A program made the position numbers and the translations under genes. From JAABPW01 sp037132275 (GTDB taxonomy: Bacteria; Verrucomicrobiota; Kiritimatiellia; CAIKKV01; CAITUY01): 7,275 bases of DNA. The first letter of the stretch is position 1; each line of letters starts with the position of its first letter. The stretch is from the NCBI GenBank assembly GCA_037132275.1, contig JBAXPK010000086.1, forward strand, positions 1 to 7,275, given 5' to 3'. The notes below the pieces were generated by a model. The model saw only the letters and a list, made by a program, of their open reading frames with translations, was not told the origin of the DNA and searched no databases. Below are positions 5,689 to 7,275 of the stretch, one piece after another.

Positions 5689-6954
5689 TCAGAATACGCG
5701 ACCATAGGACACACTCATCAGATGGGAGGTTGTTTCATACGTTCCGTTGTAGGCGGGGTTCTGGTTCTTCGACACATCCCGGTCGCCGATCAGGCTATAG
5801 CCATACGCCAGATCGAGCCGGTTCAACCCGTGGCGCAAGCCCGCGCCCAGCGTGAATACATGCTGGTCGGCATCAGGGAGCGTGGGAGCCAGCGTCTCTT
5901 CAGGAACGGGACTCTGGAGGAAGATGTAGCCGGCCCGCAACGTCAGTGACTCGGTTGCCTTCCAGTCGGCGCCCACACCAAAGGTCCAGGTATCTTTCCA
6001 GTTCTGGGGAATCACCGCCGGTGCGCGCGGGTTCGGGGAAGCGGGACTGTTCACCAGCGGATTGTTGTTGCCCGCATCCAAACTCAAGGAATCATAGCGC
6101 GAAAACTCAATCCACTCGACATCCGCCTCCACCCGCACAGTATCCGAAAGCTCTATGCCATACCCGAAGCCAATAATAGTCGGGAACTCCATGGAGGTGC
6201 TGAAATCACTCGAGGGATTCATCCCCACCACCTGCGCTCCACTGAAGGAACTATCACCATCATAGTCCACTTTGATTGGTGACCGGTATGTCAGGGCCAG
6301 CGACTGGCCCTTGGTCGGCCGATACGTTATGGCGGCATTGCCACCCACCCCGGCGCCATCGCCCTGCAGATGCGCTTTGCCATCCGGCATGGCCCCGCGC
6401 GTGAGCTGTGACCAGGGCAGAACCTGCTTGATATCCAACCGCGACATATACACGTCCAAGCCGGCCGCAACCGACACCTTATCGCCAAGCTTGGTGGCAA
6501 TCGTGGGATTGACGTTGATCACCGTCAACTCGGCCGAATACGGCGCAGCATAGCGAAACGCCCCGGCCTTGTCCCAAACGGTGGACTGCCCAAACGGCGT
6601 TGTGATTCCCAGTCCGGCAGTGAAGTTATGATTCGAAGACGGCAGTACGGCAAAGAGGTTCGGCAGAGATTTCCAGGCATCCTCGGTCGAGGCCTTCCCC
6701 ATGGGAGAATGGAAATCGGTACTGGTGTTTATAATCGTAACCGCCCCCATCACCTGGGCTTCCTTGATTTCTGTCAGATTGGCCGGATTATGCTCCACCG
6801 CAGAGGCATCATCTATCTGCGCAATTTTTCCGCCCGACCGTCCAAGCGCCTCAGCCCCGGCAGGCGGGTTTCGGAATCCGTTTGCCAGCGCATAAGATCC
6901 TGCAAAGACCAACATCAAACCCAGCATCCGTCCCATACTTCTATCTTGCTTCAT
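5689..6954 (-). CDS. FadL/OmpP1/TodX-family outer-membrane transport protein
   Basis: This encodes a 421-residue outer-membrane beta-barrel expected to let hydrophobic compounds (long-chain fatty acids, aromatic hydrocarbons) enter. A signal peptide covers residues 1-24, with a hydrophobic core LGLMLVFAG and an ALA|NGF cleavage site. The mature N-terminus has the family hallmark hatch region: GFRNPPAGAEALGRSGG (26-42) and DDASAVEHNPANL (48-60) with the NPA motif. Then come alternating amphipathic strands, the recurrent AGLGITTPFG and TFGVGADWKATESLTLRAGY segments, and a C-terminal Phe suited to BAM-dependent insertion. The length is normal for the family. Start ATG 6954 has AAGGGA about 5 nt upstream. 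It is first in an operon with the receiver-kinase protein and lies behind a sigma-54-type promoter. The precise substrate cannot be read from sequence. Confidence 0.94.
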   Translation of the reverse strand: MKQDRSMGRMLGLMLVFAGSYALANGFRNPPAGAEALGRSGGKIAQIDDASAVEHNPANLTEIKEAQVMGAVTIINTSTDFHSPMGKASTEDAWKSLPNLFAVLPSSNHNFTAGLGITTPFGQSTVWDKAGAFRYAAPYSAELTVINVNPTIATKLGDKVSVAAGLDVYMSRLDIKQVLPWSQLTRGAMPDGKAHLQGDGAGVGGNAAITYRPTKGQSLALTYRSPIKVDYDGDSSFSGAQVVGMNPSSDFSTSMEFPTIIGFGYGIELSDTVRVEADVEWIEFSRYDSLSLDAGNNNPLVNSPASPNPRAPAVIPQNWKDTWTFGVGADWKATESLTLRAGYIFLQSPVPEETLAPTLPDADQHVFTLGAGLRHGLNRLDLAYGYSLIGDRDVSKNQNPAYNGTYETTSHLMSVSYGRVF

Positions 6955-7006
6955 GATTTCCCTTTCGTTTCAGACTTATCTAACTCCGTTGCAGCCAAAT
7001 CTTACT

Positions 7007-7022
7007 AGCAAAGGTCATGCCA
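7007..7022 (-). promoter_or_regulatory. Sigma-54 (RpoN) -24/-12 promoter of the FadL/kinase operon
   Basis: On the minus strand the sequence reads TGGCATG, ACCT, TTGCT. Against the RpoN consensus TGGCACG-N4-TTGCW, every defined position matches except C to T at the sixth base, and the GG and GC doublets are at the required 12-nt distance. Transcription should begin about 12 nt beyond the GC, near 6996, leaving a leader of about 42 nt before ATG 6954 that contains the ribosome-binding site. Such promoters need an AAA+ enhancer-binding activator; none is encoded in this window. Confidence 0.72.
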
Positions 7023-7031
7023 ACCCGAACT

Positions 7032-7067
7032 CATCACTATATAGTGGTGTTATCTTAGATAGACACC
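7032..7067. promoter_or_regulatory. Two adjoining inverted repeats upstream of the sigma-54 promoter (candidate regulator sites)
   Basis: The first is a perfect 12-bp palindrome, CACTATATAGTG (7035-7046), extendable to 18 bp at 7032-7049 with a single mismatched pair. The second, sharing its edge, is GGTGT-TATCT-T-AGATA-G-ACACC (7046-7067), symmetric except for one bulged G. Their centres lie about 44 and 60 nt upstream of the predicted transcription start. Activator sites for sigma-54 promoters are usually palindromes 80-150 nt upstream, so these are somewhat close; they could instead serve another regulator such as IHF-independent repression. The role is inferred from position and symmetry only. 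Confidence 0.4.
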
Positions 7068-7275
7068 CATATACAGATGGTGCGCACAATTATGAACGGC
7101 GCAAAATATCAAGCCGTACAATATTGAACAAAATATATCTTGATTTTAAATGGATTATGTGTTCATTTTTCAACAAATGATGCTGTGATATTTTAATGCC
7201 TAAAGGGGGCGCGCAATTATACATATCAATAATCTCCGATATCATCGTAATTATCACCTCAGCAAGAGGGAGATA
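7068..7275. other. AT-rich non-coding region; no gene seen
   Basis: Short frames here have no protein-like composition. AT content is clearly above that of the genes to the left. It holds an 8-bp palindrome GTGCGCAC (7080-7087), a direct repeat GCGCRCAATTAT (7082-7093 and 7209-7220, 11 of 12 identical), and a loose plus-strand promoter-like pair, TTGAAC (7124-7129) and TTAAAT (7146-7151), 16 nt apart, which in such AT-rich DNA may be chance. The last bases contain AGAGGGAG, which would serve as a ribosome-binding site if a plus-strand gene starts just past the right edge. Confidence 0.45.

Noticed and set aside
5313..5855. Long plus-strand open frame opposite the kinase and FadL-like genes
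   Set aside because: It is antisense to two well-supported genes, spans their junction, and its translation shows no recognisable domain.
7164..7179. CATTT/AAATG hairpin
   Set aside because: A 5-bp AT-rich stem is expected by chance in this composition and has no T-run or gene end nearby.
6953..7180. Plus-strand open frame running through the promoter region upstream of the FadL-like gene
   Set aside because: It starts within the FadL-like start codon region, lacks a ribosome-binding site, and covers the sigma-54 promoter and palindromes; composition follows the AT-rich spacer.
1..7275. CRISPR array, tRNA, transposon ends or prophage attachment sites
   Set aside because: No regularly spaced repeats, cloverleaf sequence, transposase fragment or matching terminal repeats were seen on reading both strands.

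Overview
The window looks like bacterial chromosome from a Gram-negative organism of moderately high GC. Evidence for this is a FadL-type outer-membrane beta-barrel protein with a signal peptide, an LpxC-family protein and a sigma-54-type promoter. The gene mix would fit a PVC-group bacterium (Verrucomicrobiota/Kiritimatiellota-like) or another environmental lineage, but the sequence alone does not prove a phylum. No rRNA, tRNA, CRISPR array, transposase or insertion sequence was found.

Layout. (1) Positions 1-639, minus strand: an XRE-type HTH regulator (226-639) overlaps by 8 nt the start of a gene cut by the left edge. The visible 77 residues resemble the N-terminus of large adenine-specific DNA methyltransferases of type III-like restriction-modification systems. 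(2) Positions 640-813: a spacer with a three-copy 7-nt repeat and a TGCGCAAAC hairpin/palindrome. (3) Positions 814-1782, minus: an RluA-family RNA pseudouridine synthase. (4) Positions 1861-4564, plus: a tight two-gene operon with a 4-nt gap. It pairs a divergent LpxC-like protein with a 558-residue B12-binding-type radical SAM enzyme. (5) Positions 4533-6954, minus: a second operon made of a FadL/OmpP1-family outer-membrane protein followed, after 13 nt, by a soluble response-regulator/histidine-kinase hybrid. The kinase 3' end overlaps the radical SAM gene by 32 bp, tail to tail. (6) Positions 6955-7275: an AT-rich regulatory region with a near-consensus sigma-54 promoter for the FadL operon and a cluster of palindromes behind it.

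The best candidate for something undescribed is the LpxC-like/radical SAM pair. The LpxC-like protein keeps the fold's landmarks (VEH, DNL, KAGHAL) but departs from the family at the GLH, DGS and HKxLD motifs. Its partner belongs to a superfamily that often performs methylation or C-C bond chemistry on lipids and other hard substrates. This suggests, as inference only, a dedicated pathway modifying an acylated amino-sugar or related envelope molecule. The second notable point is the sigma-54-driven unit joining an outer-membrane hydrophobic-compound channel to a cytoplasmic two-component signalling protein.
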